The notes: generated by a model from the sequence alone, not told the origin. Shown: positions 1-12,544, counted from the first letter of the stretch. The stretch: 64,000 bases of DNA from JADJOY01 sp016713535 [NCBI: Deltaproteobacteria bacterium] (GCA_016713535.1 JADJOY010000041.1:1-64000); one strand, 5' to 3'. Numbers and translations: made by a program.

Positions 1-535
1 CCAGCGCCTTGCTCAAGAGCTCCGCCTCAAGACCACGGCGCTCGAGCGCCGGTTCGAGCCCCTGGAGCAGCGACGCCTGCACCATGACTGCGAACGCCGC
101 CGTGACCTCCCGATAGAGCGCGAGGAACCGGGGACCCATCACGAGCGGCTCCGAAGAGCTGGATGCGCGCGCGGCGGTGGTCGTGCTGGAACCACCGGAA
201 CAGGGCCTCGGGCATGTCGCCGGCACCTGGCTCGGGGCGACGCCGGCGCTGGTCTCGGCGCGGGACTCCGCCGCGACCAGCGCCGCCATCAGCCCACTCA
301 CGCACTCGGTCGCCACCTCGAGGAAGAGCTCCTCGCGGTTCGCGAACGACTCGTAGAAGTAGCGTTCGGTCAGGCCCGCTTCGGTGCAGAGCGCCTTGAC
401 GGTGGTTGCGGAGAAACCGTGGTTGCCGAACAGCTCGAGCCCGGCCTCGACGAACCTCCGGTGGCGCTCGGCGCTGCGATCCCCCGCCGCCTTGCCGCGG
501 TAGCTGCGGCCCGCGCCGACTCCGTCCGTCTTCAT
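1..535 (-). CDS. TetR/AcrR family transcriptional regulator (frameshifted, runs off left edge)
   Basis: Starting at ATG 535, the first 60 residues form a TetR DNA-binding domain: a helix with RRFVEAGLELFGNHGFSATT, then TVKALCTEAGLTERYFYESF, the usual recognition helix with its Y-F-Y ending. The ligand-binding half is split. Near 240 the reading frame shifts to one encoding MPEALFRWF and RRARIQLF, and near 152 it returns to the first frame (EPLVMGPRFLALYREV). Two single-base indels therefore interrupt one protein, and its 3' end lies beyond position 1. It diverges from the flavin monooxygenase across about 100 bp that hold two palindromes, so it probably represses that gene and itself. The family call is firm; the ligand is unknown. 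Confidence 0.8.
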   Translation of the reverse strand, partial: MKTDGVGAGRSYRGKAAGDRSAERHRRFVEAGLELFGNHGFSATTVKALCTEAGLTERYFYESFANREELFLEVATECVSGLMAALVAAESRAETSAGVAPSQVPATCPRPCSGGSSTTTAARASSSSEPLVMGPRFLALYREVTAAFAVMVQASLLQGLEPALERRGLEAELLSKAL

Positions 536-545
536 GCGCGCATCT

Positions 546-563
546 TGACATGAAGCGTTGTCA
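546..563. promoter_or_regulatory. Putative TetR operator 1 (TGACA-N8-TGTCA)
   Basis: TGACA at 546-550 is mirrored by TGTCA at 559-563 with an 8-base spacer. The site sits 11 bases upstream of the tetR start codon, in the divergent tetR/monooxygenase intergenic region. The left arm is part of a TTGACA hexamer (545-550) that could serve as a -35 element. The same architecture recurs 27 bases downstream. Confidence 0.6.
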
Positions 564-571
564 CATGAAAA

Positions 572-591
572 CTGACACGAGCACATGTCAG
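572..591. promoter_or_regulatory. Putative TetR operator 2 (CTGACA-N8-TGTCAG)
   Basis: CTGACA at 572-577 is mirrored perfectly by TGTCAG at 586-591 with an 8-base spacer, the same geometry as the site at 546-563. The centres are 27 bases apart. Duplicate sites of this kind between divergent genes are typical of dimeric TetR-family repressors. That this particular repressor binds here is inference from position. Confidence 0.6.
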
Positions 592-632
592 ATGGAGCCG
601 GCCCACGCCGACGGGCCGGTGAGGAGGACTCG

Positions 633-2162
633 ATGCCCCGAGCCGCGAAGACGAAGTCCCAGCCCGCTCCCAGGCGCCTCCGCGCTGCCGCCTCCGCGAA
701 GCAGCCGACGCTCACCGCGCGCATCGGCATCCTCGGCTCGGGCTTCTCGGGCCCGGGGAATGGCGATCCAGCTTCGCCAGGCCGGGATCGAGAACTTCGT
801 GATCCTCGAGAAGGCGGCCGACGTGGGGGGGACGTGGCGCGAGAACACCTACCCGGGCGCCGCGTGCGACGTCCCTTCTCATCTGTACTGCTACTCCTTC
901 GAGCCCAAGGCGGACTGGTCACGGGTGTTCGCGCCGCAAGGCGAGATCCTCGACTACATCCGCCACTGCGCCGACAAGTACGGCATCCGGCCGAAGATCC
1001 GCTTCCACACCGAGGTCCTGTCGGCGCGCTTCGACGACGCCGCTCGGCACTGGGTGGTCGAGACTCGCGCCGGCGAGGTGTTCCACTTCCAGATCCTGGT
1101 CGCGGGCAAGGGGGCGCTGCACGTTCCGTCGAAGCCGAGGTTTCCGGGCGATGAGCGCTTCCGGGGGCCGGTGTTCCACTCGGCGGAGTGGGATCACTCG
1201 GTCGACCTCGCCGGCCAGCGAGCGTCGCCGTCATCGGCTCGGGCGCGAGCGCGATCCAGGTGGTGCCCGCGCTCGTCGATCGGGTGGCCCACCTCGACTA
1301 TTACCAGCGCACTCCGTCGTGGGTGTTGCCGCGTGGCGACCGCGCGTACACCGATCGCGAGAAGGGTCTGTTCCGCAGCGTCCCCGCGCTGCGCTGGCTC
1401 CATCGCCAGCAGATCTACTGGAGCCACGAGCCGCGCGTGCTCGGGTTCACCGTCGCGCCGCGCATCATGACCCTCGCCGAGAACCTCGGCCGCTGGCACA
1501 TCGCCAAGTACGTGAAGGACCGCGACCTTCGCAGGAAGCTCACGCCCCGCTACACGATGGGCTGCAAGCGCACGCTGCTCTCGGACGACTACTACCCGGC
1601 GCTGATCCGTCCCGACGTCGAGGTCGTCACCGACGGCATCGCCGAGGTGCGCAAGCACTCGATCGTCACGAGCGACGGACGGGAGCGCGCCACCGACGCG
1701 ATCGTGTTGTGCACCGGCTTCAAGGTGAGCGAGCTGCTCTCGGGGCTCGACGTCAAGGGCGTCGGCGGGCGCGACCTCGAGACCGACTGGCGCGAGGGCG
1801 CGCGCACCCATCTAGGCATCACCGTGAGCGGCTACCCCAACCTCTTCTTCCTGATGGGGCCGAACACCGGGCTCGGCCACAACTCGATGATCTACATGAT
1901 CGAGTCGCAGATCCACTTCGTGCTCGAGGCGATCCGCGCGATGGATGCCCGCCACGCCACCACGGTGGACCCACTCCCCGAGGTCCAGGACCGCTTCACC
2001 GACGACGTCCACGCGCGCCTCGCGCGCTCGGTGTGGGCGAGCGGCTGCCAGAGCTGGTACCTCGACGAGCAGGGGCGGAACAGCACCACCTGGCCGGGCT
2101 TCACGTTCGAGTACCGCGCCAGGACGAGGCGCTTCGACCCGAGCGCGTACCACATCGCCTGA
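633..2162 (+). CDS. FAD/NADPH-dependent Baeyer-Villiger-type monooxygenase (two frameshifts)
   Basis: ATG 633 follows GAGGAGG (621-627). After a basic N-terminal tail the protein has the FAD Rossmann motif GSGFSG, then frameshifts near 750 into GMAIQLRQAGIENFVILEKA and GGTWRENTYPG. The Baeyer-Villiger fingerprint FxGxxxHxxxWD appears as FRGPVFHSAEWD near 1160. A second frameshift near 1218 leads into the NADPH motif VIGSGASA and the rest of the enzyme, which ends at 2162. About 510 residues is normal for the family. Substrates are usually ketones (steroids, cyclic or aryl ketones); the substrate here cannot be read. Divergent from tetR and probably controlled by it. Both breaks are one-base indels, one beside a GGGG run. 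Confidence 0.85.
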
Positions 2163-2220
2163 GCCCCGCGCTCGTCGGGTGCTTGCGTCCGTTCCGCCAG
2201 GCGTGCGAAACGTCGCTGCG

Positions 2221-3861
2221 ATGAACGCGCGACGATTCGGCCCGCTCGCCGGGATGGCTCTCGTCTTGTGGTTCGGCTGTGGCGGCGGCGGTGGCGCTTC
2301 ACCTGGTACGCCGCCAGCCGACTCCCCCGAGGCGCTCGTCTCGGCGGAGTCGCCGTTCTCCGGGGACTGTGGCGGCGACTCGACCGGGACGCTCTACGCG
2401 CAGGCCGAGGTCGAGCCCTACCTGGCCATCAACCCGACCGACCCGGGCAACCTGATCGCGGTGTGGCAGCAGGACCGGTGGTCGGACGGCGGCGCCCGCG
2501 GGCTCGTGAGCGGCGCCTCCTTCGATGGCGGACGGACCTGGTCGCGAACGCCGTTGCCGGTGTCGCGCTGCGCAGGCGGGAGCCCGGCGAACGGCGCCGA
2601 TTACCCCCGGGCCTCGGATCCGTGGGTCAGCTTCGCGCCCGACGGCACCGCGTTCGCGATCTCGCTCTCGTTCGCGGGCGGCAGCTTCACGCCGGGATCG
2701 GCGAGCGCCGTGCTGGTGGTGAGATCGACCGACGGCGGCCGCACCTGGAGCGCACCCGCGACGCTCATCGCCGACGGCGCCGACGCCTTCAACGACAAGC
2801 AGACGATCACCGCCGATCCCACCGACTCGAGGCGCGTCTACGCGGTGTGGGACCGGGTCGTGAGCGATGGTTCGGGCCCGACGTTCTTCGCGCGGACCCT
2901 CGATGGCGGCGAGAACTGGGAGCCGGCGCGACTCATCTACGATCCGGGCCCGTCGAGCCAGACGCTCGGCAACCTCGTCGTGGTGCTGCCCGACGGCACG
3001 CTGGTCAACGTCTTCACGCAGATCGACACCGCTCCCGATCAGACCCAGTCGGCGCGCTTCGCCGTGATGCGTTCGACCGACCACGGCGCCACCTGGGGCG
3101 ACCCCGTGGTGGCGTCGGGCATGGCGGCGCTGGGCGCGGTAGATCCGGACACGCAGGCCGGCATCCGCAATTCGGCGGGGCTCGCGTCCGCCGCCGTCGC
3201 GCCCGATGGCACGCTGATCCTGGTGTGGCAGGACGCGCGCGCCGGAGGAGGTCTCCACGACGGCATCGCGTTCGCGACGTCCGCAGACGGTGGCGTCACC
3301 TGGAGCGACGGTCTCGGGATCAACGCCAACCCGAGCGTCGCCGCGTTCACGCCGTCGGTGGCGGTACGCGCGGACGGCACGGTCGGCGTGACCTACTTCG
3401 ACTTCCGCGACAACACCTCGGATCCACGTTCGCTGCCGACCGACCTGTGGCTCATCGTGTCCGGCGACGGTGGCGCGACGTGGAGCGAGCAGCCGGTCGC
3501 GGGTCCGTTCGACCTCGACCTCGCCCCCAACGCACGCGGGCTCTTCCTCGGCGACTACCAGGGGCTCGCCAGCGATGAAGATCGCTTCGTGCCGCTCTAC
3601 GCGCGCACCAACCCCCGCGCCTCGAACCGCACCGACATCTACGCGTGGGACGAGTCGCTCGCCCCCGGCGCACGGCGAGTGAGCGTGCGGCAGGCCAGCT
3701 CTAGCCGCCTCGTGCCACTCCCCGCGGAGACTCGCCGCAGGATCGGCGAGAGTATCGATCGGCAGAGGCGCGGCCGGCTGCGCGGTGAGGCGGGGCGGCG
3801 TGGTGACCGACGAGGAGGTCCACCCGGTCGGTTCGGATCACGCCACGTCCGGATGGCGTGA
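2221..3861 (+). CDS. Exported Asp-box (BNR) repeat lipoprotein, sialidase-like fold
   Basis: The protein has 546 residues. A short hydrophobic signal ends at a Cys (VLWFGC, residue 20) followed by Gly repeats, so it is probably a lipoprotein. Six Asp-box motifs are evenly spaced: SFDGGRTWS (about 100), STDGGRTWS (170), TLDGGENWE (226), STDHGATWG (285), SADGGVTWS (354) and SGDGGATWS (414). This spacing indicates a six-bladed beta-propeller of the sialidase superfamily. No clear sialidase arginine triad could be assigned, so function is open (glycan binding, hydrolase or structural). The last 55 or so residues are Arg/Gly-rich and unlike the rest, suggesting a late frameshift and a native stop near 3700. 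Confidence 0.75.
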   Translation: MNARRFGPLAGMALVLWFGCGGGGGASPGTPPADSPEALVSAESPFSGDCGGDSTGTLYAQAEVEPYLAINPTDPGNLIAVWQQDRWSDGGARGLVSGASFDGGRTWSRTPLPVSRCAGGSPANGADYPRASDPWVSFAPDGTAFAISLSFAGGSFTPGSASAVLVVRSTDGGRTWSAPATLIADGADAFNDKQTITADPTDSRRVYAVWDRVVSDGSGPTFFARTLDGGENWEPARLIYDPGPSSQTLGNLVVVLPDGTLVNVFTQIDTAPDQTQSARFAVMRSTDHGATWGDPVVASGMAALGAVDPDTQAGIRNSAGLASAAVAPDGTLILVWQDARAGGGLHDGIAFATSADGGVTWSDGLGINANPSVAAFTPSVAVRADGTVGVTYFDFRDNTSDPRSLPTDLWLIVSGDGGATWSEQPVAGPFDLDLAPNARGLFLGDYQGLASDEDRFVPLYARTNPRASNRTDIYAWDESLAPGARRVSVRQASSSRLVPLPAETRRRIGESIDRQRRGRLRGEAGRRGDRRGGPPGRFGSRHVRMA

Positions 3862-4119
3862 GCGCTTTGAGTCGCTCTGGCGTATCGATGCCGGGCGAGA
3901 CGAGCAAGTTCATCGAGCGTCCGGCGTGGCGTTCCCGCGCACCGTCGGCGATCTTCGCCGCCGCGATCCCATCTCGCCGTGCCTGGAGGTGCGGTACGCG
4001 CACCCCCATCTCGAGCTCGAAGCGACAGCCGGCGTGGCTGCCGAGGATGGCGTGCTGGACGTGGAAGCGGTCCTCGGCCGAGTCGTCGCGGAGATCGTGG
4101 CCGCCGAGCCGGGGTGAGG
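3862..4119. other. Non-coding or decayed stretch before small gene
   Basis: No convincing gene. A plus-strand frame ending at 4117 has a coding-like C-terminal half (LEVRYAHPHLELEATAGVAA and DVEAVLGRVVAEIVAAEPG) but a non-homologous-looking start. It could be the broken 5' part of the small gene that begins at 4120. Confidence 0.3.
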
Positions 4120-4353
4120 ATGGCCAAGACCGGCGCCAAGGCGTTCGGGAGCCACGATCAGGTACGGGGAGCCGTCGGTATGGGGATCTGGGCGGATGGC
4201 GAGAAGGAGCTCATGGCCTTGCTCGCCGTCGTCCCGGTGCTGGGCCGCGGCGTAGTCCTCAGCGTGACGTTCAATCGCGATCCCGAGGAAGCACATCCGA
4301 TCGCGAGCGCGTCGAGCGCGCTCGACGCATTGGCGACGACGCTCGTCGGTTAG
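4120..4353 (+). CDS. Small hypothetical protein (77 aa), possibly a gene fragment
   Basis: ATG 4120 overlaps the stop of the preceding coding-like frame. The 77-residue product contains a hydrophobic strand region (ELMALLAVVPVLGRGVVLSV) followed by an acidic loop and a short Ala/Leu helix, resembling the C-terminal half of a small alpha/beta domain. No family was recognised. It converges on the DUF2804 gene. It may be the surviving end of a larger gene damaged by an indel. Confidence 0.35.
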   Translation: MAKTGAKAFGSHDQVRGAVGMGIWADGEKELMALLAVVPVLGRGVVLSVTFNRDPEEAHPIASASSALDALATTLVG

Positions 4354-4404
4354 GCGCGTGTCGGGTGTTGCCTTCGCACCGCACCAGGCGCATCGCCGGC
4401 TCGA

Positions 4405-5506
4405 TCACCACTTCGCGTACTGGTCCTCGACGAAGCCGCGCACGGCGCGGATCGCGACGGTGTCGCCGTCCTCGGTGCGGAGCTCGCCGCTGAAGCGGCC
4501 GAAGATCTGCTTGAAGTCGGAGGCGGCGAGGCCGAGGTCGAGGCGCTCGCGGTGCTGGCCCTCGGACTCGAAGGTGAGGGCCAGCCGGCCGTCGTTGCTG
4601 GTGACGCGCCACGGCTCGAGAGGTTTGTCCCAGTCGTATTCGAAGTGGCACAGGCCGAGCCGATGCACCCGGCCCTCGAGCCAGAAGCAGTTCTCGGTGA
4701 AGCTGGTCTCGTTCACCCCGCACGAGACGTTCACGCCCACGGCGCGGCCGTCGTCCGCTTCGCCGGAGAGGCACGCCCAGTTCCAGAAGGTCTCGCGACG
4801 CATGTAGCCGGCCGAGAAGTCGTGGTGGCCGAAGGAGCGTGCCGCGGCGAGGTCGAGCTCGGCGCCCTCGAAGCGGATGCGGCCGGTGACCGGCACGCCT
4901 GCGACCTTGTGGGCGTACACCCAGCCGTTGCGGCCGATGCGGGTGCAGAGCGACATCGGCTCGAAGCGGACCGCGGATTCGTCCATGCGCGCCTCCACGA
5001 GCAGCTCGCGGCCGAGCGTGACGCGCATCGACTTGGCGCGAGGCCGCTCCTCGTAGCCGAGCTCCACGGCGAGCGCGCCGGAGCGCAGGCGGCTCACGCC
5101 CGGCGATCGGCGAGCGCGACAGGTCGAGCCCCAGCCCGAGCGGCGTGCGGACGCTCTTCTCGATCACCAGCCCTCGCCCCGGAAGGTGGAGGTAGACGAA
5201 GGCGAGGCCGAGGGTGCGCAGGTTGGCGAGGGCGCAGCCGAACAGCAGCTCGTCGCTGATCACCCCGAAGTACTGGAACTGCTTGAAGCCGAGCCAGCTC
5301 GCCACCGCGCCCGCCGGGCCACCCATCGGCGAGCGGTGGCGATATGCGGCGATGTTGACCTCGCGCACCGCGTCGCCGAACACACCGAAGATCGGCCGGC
5401 CATCGGAGCCGATCAGCGTCGCCGGCGTCGGTGCGTTCGATGCGGTCGCGTGTCGCGCCGCCGATGGGGTGCGAGCGGGCTTGCGAGCGGCGCGGCGTGT
5501 GGCCAT
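4405..5506 (-). CDS. DUF2804 domain-containing protein (one frameshift)
   Basis: Starting at ATG 5506, a basic N-terminal tail is followed by the domain (VASWLGFKQFQYFGVISDEL, then FGCALANLRTLGLAFVYLH). A frameshift near 5100 separates this from the second half (GALAVELGYEERPRAK, HHDFSAGYMRRETFWNWACL, VNVSCGVNETSFTENCFW). The two parts together match the length and order of DUF2804 proteins, roughly 360 residues. These are cytosolic, lipocalin-like beta-rich proteins of unknown function, common in actinobacteria and some proteobacteria. The Trp/Phe-rich HDFSAGYMRRETFWNWA block is probably the functional pocket. Function is not known. Confidence 0.75.
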
Positions 5507-5654
5507 GGCGAACCTCGATCGAAACAGCGGGGGAGGGCGCGGGAGTGGCGAGGATAGCCGCTTCGCGGGCGCGCCAGCGTGGCTCCGCGTACGCACGCGA
5601 CGGCCGTCCGCGACGTCCGCCGGGGACCGAGCCCTGCCCGTCCCGGGCGCGCCG

Positions 5655-6512
5655 CTACGGCGGATCGGGCGGCACGAGGCCGAGGGTGTCGGCGAGACGG
5701 ACGAGCCCATCGACGGCCTCGCACGAACGCTTCCACGGCGCGACCACGAGGCGCGTCACGCCGAGCGCGCGCCATTGGGCCAGGTCGTCGGAGCGGCGTA
5801 CGTCCGCGGTGACCGTGACCCCGAAGTCGTCGAACGCGCGGCCGTGGGCCTCGAGGCGAGCGCGCAGGCGCGCGATCTGCACGGAGGCCGTGTCGAGGTC
5901 GTGGCTCATGCCGATCCAGCCGTCACCGACGCGGGCGGCGCGGTCGAGCGCTCGTTCGCTCTCGCCGCCGATCGAGATCGGCGGCCACGGCTTCTGAATC
6001 GGCTTGGGCTCGAAGCGGACCGTGTCGAACTCGAAGAAGCGGCCGCGGTGGGCGATCTCGCGCTCGGTCCAGAGCCGCTTGCACACCACGATTGCCTCGT
6101 CGACCCGCTGTCCGCGGGTGGCGAAGTCGAGCCCGGCGGCTTTCCACTCTTCCCACAACCAGCTCGCGCCCACGCCCAGCTCGGCGCGCCCCCCGGACAC
6201 GACGTCGAGGGACTGGACGGCACGGGCGGTCACGAACGGGTGGCGCAGGCCGATGTTGTAGACGCCCGTCCCGAGGCGGATCGAGCGGGTCCGGCCGGCG
6301 AGGAACGCCAGGTAGACGAATGCATCGAAGACCGGCGTGTCGGGCGGGATCGGTGGGTGGCCCTCACCGGGGTGTGGCGAGCCGCTCATCTCGCTCGGCA
6401 GGATCAGATGCTCGGGCAGCCACACCGACTCGTAGCCGAGTCGGTCCCCGGCAACCGTGACGTCGAGGAAGTCGTCCGGGTGCAGTCGTCCGAGGGCGAT
6501 TCCGAGCTTCAT
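5655..6512 (-). CDS. LLM-class (luciferase-like) flavin-dependent oxidoreductase
   Basis: The protein has 285 residues and begins MKLGIALGRLHPDDF, the N-terminal TIM-barrel strand of the luciferase-like monooxygenase fold. Family features include GYESVWLPEHL, the RLGTGV strand, HPFVTARAVQSLDVVSGGR, the GVGASW loop and PPISIGGESERALDRAARVG. It most resembles the TIGR03619-type F420-dependent group, but FMN and F420 cannot be told apart here. The substrate is unknown. It is complete and undamaged, unlike its neighbours. The downstream DUF2804 gene on the same strand lies 148 bases away. Confidence 0.85.
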   Translation of the reverse strand: MKLGIALGRLHPDDFLDVTVAGDRLGYESVWLPEHLILPSEMSGSPHPGEGHPPIPPDTPVFDAFVYLAFLAGRTRSIRLGTGVYNIGLRHPFVTARAVQSLDVVSGGRAELGVGASWLWEEWKAAGLDFATRGQRVDEAIVVCKRLWTEREIAHRGRFFEFDTVRFEPKPIQKPWPPISIGGESERALDRAARVGDGWIGMSHDLDTASVQIARLRARLEAHGRAFDDFGVTVTADVRRSDDLAQWRALGVTRLVVAPWKRSCEAVDGLVRLADTLGLVPPDPP

Positions 6513-6548
6513 CGAGGTGGGGCACCGAGGCTGAGGGCGGCGAACGGC

Positions 6549-7821
6549 TCAGGTTTCGCCGCGATCGTCGCTCAGCGCGTCGCGCGCGTCGAGGAGAGCG
6601 GCGCGCAGCTCGGAGGCCGTCGGGCGGTCGGCCGCGCGCTTCGCCATCGCCGACTCGACGGCCGAGACCAGCGCGGCCGGCAGGTCCGCTCGAAGGGACC
6701 CCAGAGGCGGAGGCGTCTCGCGCAGGTGCAGCATGGCCAGCGCGATCGGGTCGTAGTCGTCGAGCACGAACGGCGCTCGGCCCGCGATCAGCTGGTAGAG
6801 CACCACGCCGAGCGAGTAGACGTCGGCGCGACCGTCGCACGGCTCGCTCAGAAACCGCTCCGGCGCCATGTAGGTGGGGGTGCCGACCCAGCCGTCGAGG
6901 GTGAGGCGCGCGGAGCCAGCCGTCAGCTCGGCGATGCCGAAGTCGAGCAGCTTCACCTGCTCGCGTCCGCGACGGCTGGCGAGGAAGATGTTCGACGGCT
7001 TGACGTCCCGGTGCACGATGCCGAGGGCGTGCGCAGCCTCGAGCGCGTCGCACACCGGCATCACGATGTCGATGCAGCGCTCGAGCGGAAGCGTGTCCCC
7101 GCGCGATATCACCTCGTCCAGCGACAGACCCTCGAGCAGCTCCATGACCAGGTAGGCCGTGCTCTCGCCGTCGATCCCGAAGTCGAGGACGGCGACCGCG
7201 TTGGGATGGCGCAGCGCCCACGCCGCCTGCGCCTCGCGCTGGAAGCGCGCACGCCCCTCGGGGCGGCGGGCGTGATCGGGGTGAATCAGCTTGACCGCGA
7301 CCTCGTCCTCGAGGATCAGGTGGCGGGCGCGATACACGACGCCGAAGGTGCCGGTGCCGATCACGTCGCCGAGCTCGTAGCGCTCCGCGAGGACGGTCCG
7401 GCCGTCGCTCCCCGCGGTGACGCCACGAGCGGTGTCACGTACACGGATGTGGGCGCCGACCCGCGCGGCGCACACGTCGAGGTCGAGAGGCTTGGTGATG
7501 AAATCGCTGGCGCCGATCTGGAACGCCTCGAACATCGGCCCGCGCGCGTTGGGCGGCGCCTGGACGATCACCGGCAGCTCGAGGGGCGTTGCGCCGCATG
7601 CGGATCTTGCGCAGCACCTCGAGCCCCGACATGTCGGGGAGGTCGAGCTCGAGCAGCACCAAGTCCGTGCCGTCGCGGGCGAGGGTCCTGAGCGCGCTCT
7701 GGCCGGTCGACGCGAGCTCGACCGTGACTCCCATCGGGCCTAGACGCTCCGCCAGCTCGCGCGCGACGTTCGACTCCTCGGTGACGATCAGCACCGAGCG
7801 GGTGGGTGTCGGCAGGGTCAT
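6549..7821 (-). CDS. Receiver-like domain fused to Ser/Thr protein kinase (one frameshift)
   Basis: ATG 7821 opens a receiver domain (SVLIVTEESNVARELAERLG, then DLVLLELDLPDMSG); a frameshift near 7585 leads into its end (FITKPLDLD). A complete Hanks-type kinase follows: P-loop GTGTFGVVYRARH, Lys in VAVKLI, catalytic HRDVKPSN, DFG in LLDFGIAE and APE in MAPE. The receiver looks non-canonical. The usual acidic pair reads TEE, and the phosphoacceptor Asp position is Glu58, although Asp60 is two residues on. The domain could be a permanently active or phosphorylation-independent switch for the kinase. No membrane segment is seen, so it should be cytosolic. Targets are unknown. Confidence 0.85.
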
Positions 7822-8057
7822 GGGCGCTCGAGCCCGCGCGCTTGGCAGGCAGTTCAGGGGGCCGTGGGAGCATCTCGACACAGCAAGCGGGGTGCCGCTT
7901 CGCGGTGACGGGCCGAACGGCGTAAGGGCGCGAGAACGCAGGGACTCTCGATCGACCCACGGCCGGGTCGAAGCCAACGCCCGTACGCGCCTCGGACCCC
8001 GCGTTCGAGTTCCGTACAGGCGGCGAACAGCGATAGGGTCGCTCTGGCGGAGGTCCG

Positions 8058-8795
8058 ATGAAGAAAGTTCTGATGCCCCTGCCCGACGCGGGCTTCGACG
8101 TGACCGAGGTCGCCGTGCCGTGGCGGCTGCTCACCCGGGCTGGCCACGGAGTGGTGTTCGCCACGGCCCGCGGCGGCCGTGCGCCCAGCGCCGATCCGCT
8201 GTTGCTTCGCGACGGGTGGTTCTTCGGCCCGCTCGGCGCGGCCGCGGAGGCGCGCCGCGCCCACGCGGAGCTCGTCGCCGATCCGGCGTTCCAGCACCCC
8301 ATCCCGTGGGATGCCATGCCGGGCACGACGGCGGATGCGCTACTGCTTCCCGGTGGACACGCCCCAGGGATGAAGCCCTACCTCGAGAGCGAGGCCGTGC
8401 AGTCCGAGATCGCGCGCCGGTGGTCGCTCGCACAGCCGATCGCGGCGATCTGCCATGGCGTGATCGCCGTCGCGCGTAGCCACGACGCCGGCGGCGCGAG
8501 CCTGCGCGAGGTCGACGCACCACCGCGCTCCCGCCTACATGGAACGGACGGCCTATTGGCTCACCGCGTGCGCCCGGGCGCACTACCGACCTACCCCGAA
8601 TACGTCGAGGACGAGGTGCGGCGAGCTCTCGGGCCAGATGGCGTGTTCGAGGTCGGGCCGCGAGTCCTCACCGAGCGCGGCACGGAGCACGACGACCGCG
8701 CGGCGCTGGTCGTCGAGGACGGTCACTACCTCTCGGCGCGCTGGCCGGGAGATGCGTATCTCTTCGCGCGCCGTCTGATCGCGAAGCTCGGCTGA
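8058..8795 (+). CDS. DJ-1/PfpI family type 1 glutamine amidotransferase-like protein
   Basis: The protein has 245 residues. The flavodoxin-like core starts [20 protein letters not shown], and the nucleophile elbow carries Cys in [12 protein letters not shown] after [12 protein letters not shown]. This is the DJ-1/PfpI pattern (deglycase, chaperone or hydrolase members). Between about 8511 and 8585 the frame is shifted by two compensating indels: the neighbouring frame there reads [12 protein letters not shown], which fits the family better than the printed frame. The C-terminal part ([30 protein letters not shown]) is normal. It diverges from the kinase gene across a 236-base gap in which no further gene is seen. 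Confidence 0.8.
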   Translation: MKKVLMPLPDAGFDVTEVAVPWRLLTRAGHGVVFATARGGRAPSADPLLLRDGWFFGPLGAAAEARRAHAELVADPAFQHPIPWDAMPGTTADALLLPGGHAPGMKPYLESEAVQSEIARRWSLAQPIAAICHGVIAVARSHDAGGASLREVDAPPRSRLHGTDGLLAHRVRPGALPTYPEYVEDEVRRALGPDGVFEVGPRVLTERGTEHDDRAALVVEDGHYLSARWPGDAYLFARRLIAKLG

Positions 8796-8912
8796 CGACG
8801 CGCCCCGGGTGCCTGGGCCGCGTCGGCCGTGCTCGGGAAAAAACCGGTCGTCGACGCAGAAAAGTCAGCTAGGATACGCGTCCCCGCTCGGTGATGCGGG
8901 GTCTGCTCGAGC

Positions 8913-9767
8913 ATGTCGCCGCCCACCTCGACGCCCGACTGCACCGAGCCCACGCTCGTCGCACGCCTGCGTGCGGTGCTCGGGGGTGGGGCCACGGGGG
9001 CGCTCGATGCGACCTTCGCAGAGCGTTTCCCGCTCGCGATCCTGGTGGTCGAGGACAACAAGCTCAACCTCAAGGTGGCGCAGGGTCTGCTCGCGAGGCT
9101 CGGCTATGCGAGCGACGCCGCGACCAACGGGGTCGAGGCCATCCAGGCCACCGCGCGCAAGCGCTACGACGTGGTTCTCATGGACGTGCAGATGCCCGTC
9201 ATGGACGGCCTGGCGGCGACGCGGCAGATCCGCGCTCGCTTCGGTGACTCGGCGCCGCGTGTGATCGCGATGACGGCCGCCGAGAGCGCCGACGAGCACC
9301 GTCAGTGCGCCGCCGTCGGGATGAGCGGTCTGGTGGCCAAGCCGGTCCGAGCGGAGACGTTGGCCGCGGCGCTCGCCGGTGCCGGCACCGCTTCGGCGAG
9401 CGGCGTCCTCGACCTCGCGGTGCTGGACGCACGCGTGGCCGGCGTAGGCGAGACGGGTGCGCGCGCCGAGCTGGCCACCGTCCTCGGCCGTGCCGAGGCG
9501 GCCGTCGCGCGCATCGTCCACGCGTTCGAGGTGGGCAACGCCGCGGGGGCCTCGGCGGCCTGCGCCGAGCTGGCGGCGAGCGCCGCGCGGGTCGGCGCGG
9601 TTGCCCTCGCCGCAACCGCGGGCGAGCTCGCTCGCCTCGGCGGGGGGAGTACGTCGGTGGACGAGCGCCCGTCCGCGGCGCGCGCTCTCGCCGCGGCGGC
9701 GCGCGAGGCCCAGGCGCTCGCGGACGTCGTCCTGGTCTCGCCGTCGGATCGGGCCCCGAGCGCTTGA
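8913..9767 (+). CDS. Response regulator: receiver plus HPt-like C-terminal domain
   Basis: The protein has 284 residues. The receiver is complete: acidic pair in [20 protein letters not shown], phosphoacceptor Asp in [14 protein letters not shown], Thr in VIAMTAA and Lys in VAKPVRAE. It is followed by a four-helix region shaped like an HPt domain, but where HPt proteins have AHxLKGS this one reads [13 protein letters not shown], with no His. The second domain therefore probably docks to a partner or is inactive. The gene ends 17 bases before the hybrid histidine kinase that follows, so the two are probably cotranscribed and signal together. Confidence 0.85.
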   Translation: MSPPTSTPDCTEPTLVARLRAVLGGGATGALDATFAERFPLAILVVEDNKLNLKVAQGLLARLGYASDAATNGVEAIQATARKRYDVVLMDVQMPVMDGLAATRQIRARFGDSAPRVIAMTAAESADEHRQCAAVGMSGLVAKPVRAETLAAALAGAGTASASGVLDLAVLDARVAGVGETGARAELATVLGRAEAAVARIVHAFEVGNAAGASAACAELAASAARVGAVALAATAGELARLGGGSTSVDERPSAARALAAAAREAQALADVVLVSPSDRAPSA

Positions 9768-9784
9768 CGGAGCGCCACTCGCCG

Positions 9785-12471
<2,687 letters not shown>

Positions 12472-12544
12472 CTTTCCGCGACGTCGCGGACGGATCGCCG
12501 CGATTGCGCCGGGTTCCGTCGCGCACCTACAATCGTCGGACGCG

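Noticed and set aside
40-65. tRNA T-loop-like GGTTCGAGCC
   Set aside because: It lies inside the tetR coding region, and no acceptor, D-arm or anticodon stem can be formed around it.
3910-4296. Minus-strand 128-codon frame over the 3.9-4.3 kb gap
   Set aside because: Composition changes abruptly to Ser/Thr/Arg-rich and it has no ribosome site or motif; plus-strand coding signal at 4120-4353 is better.
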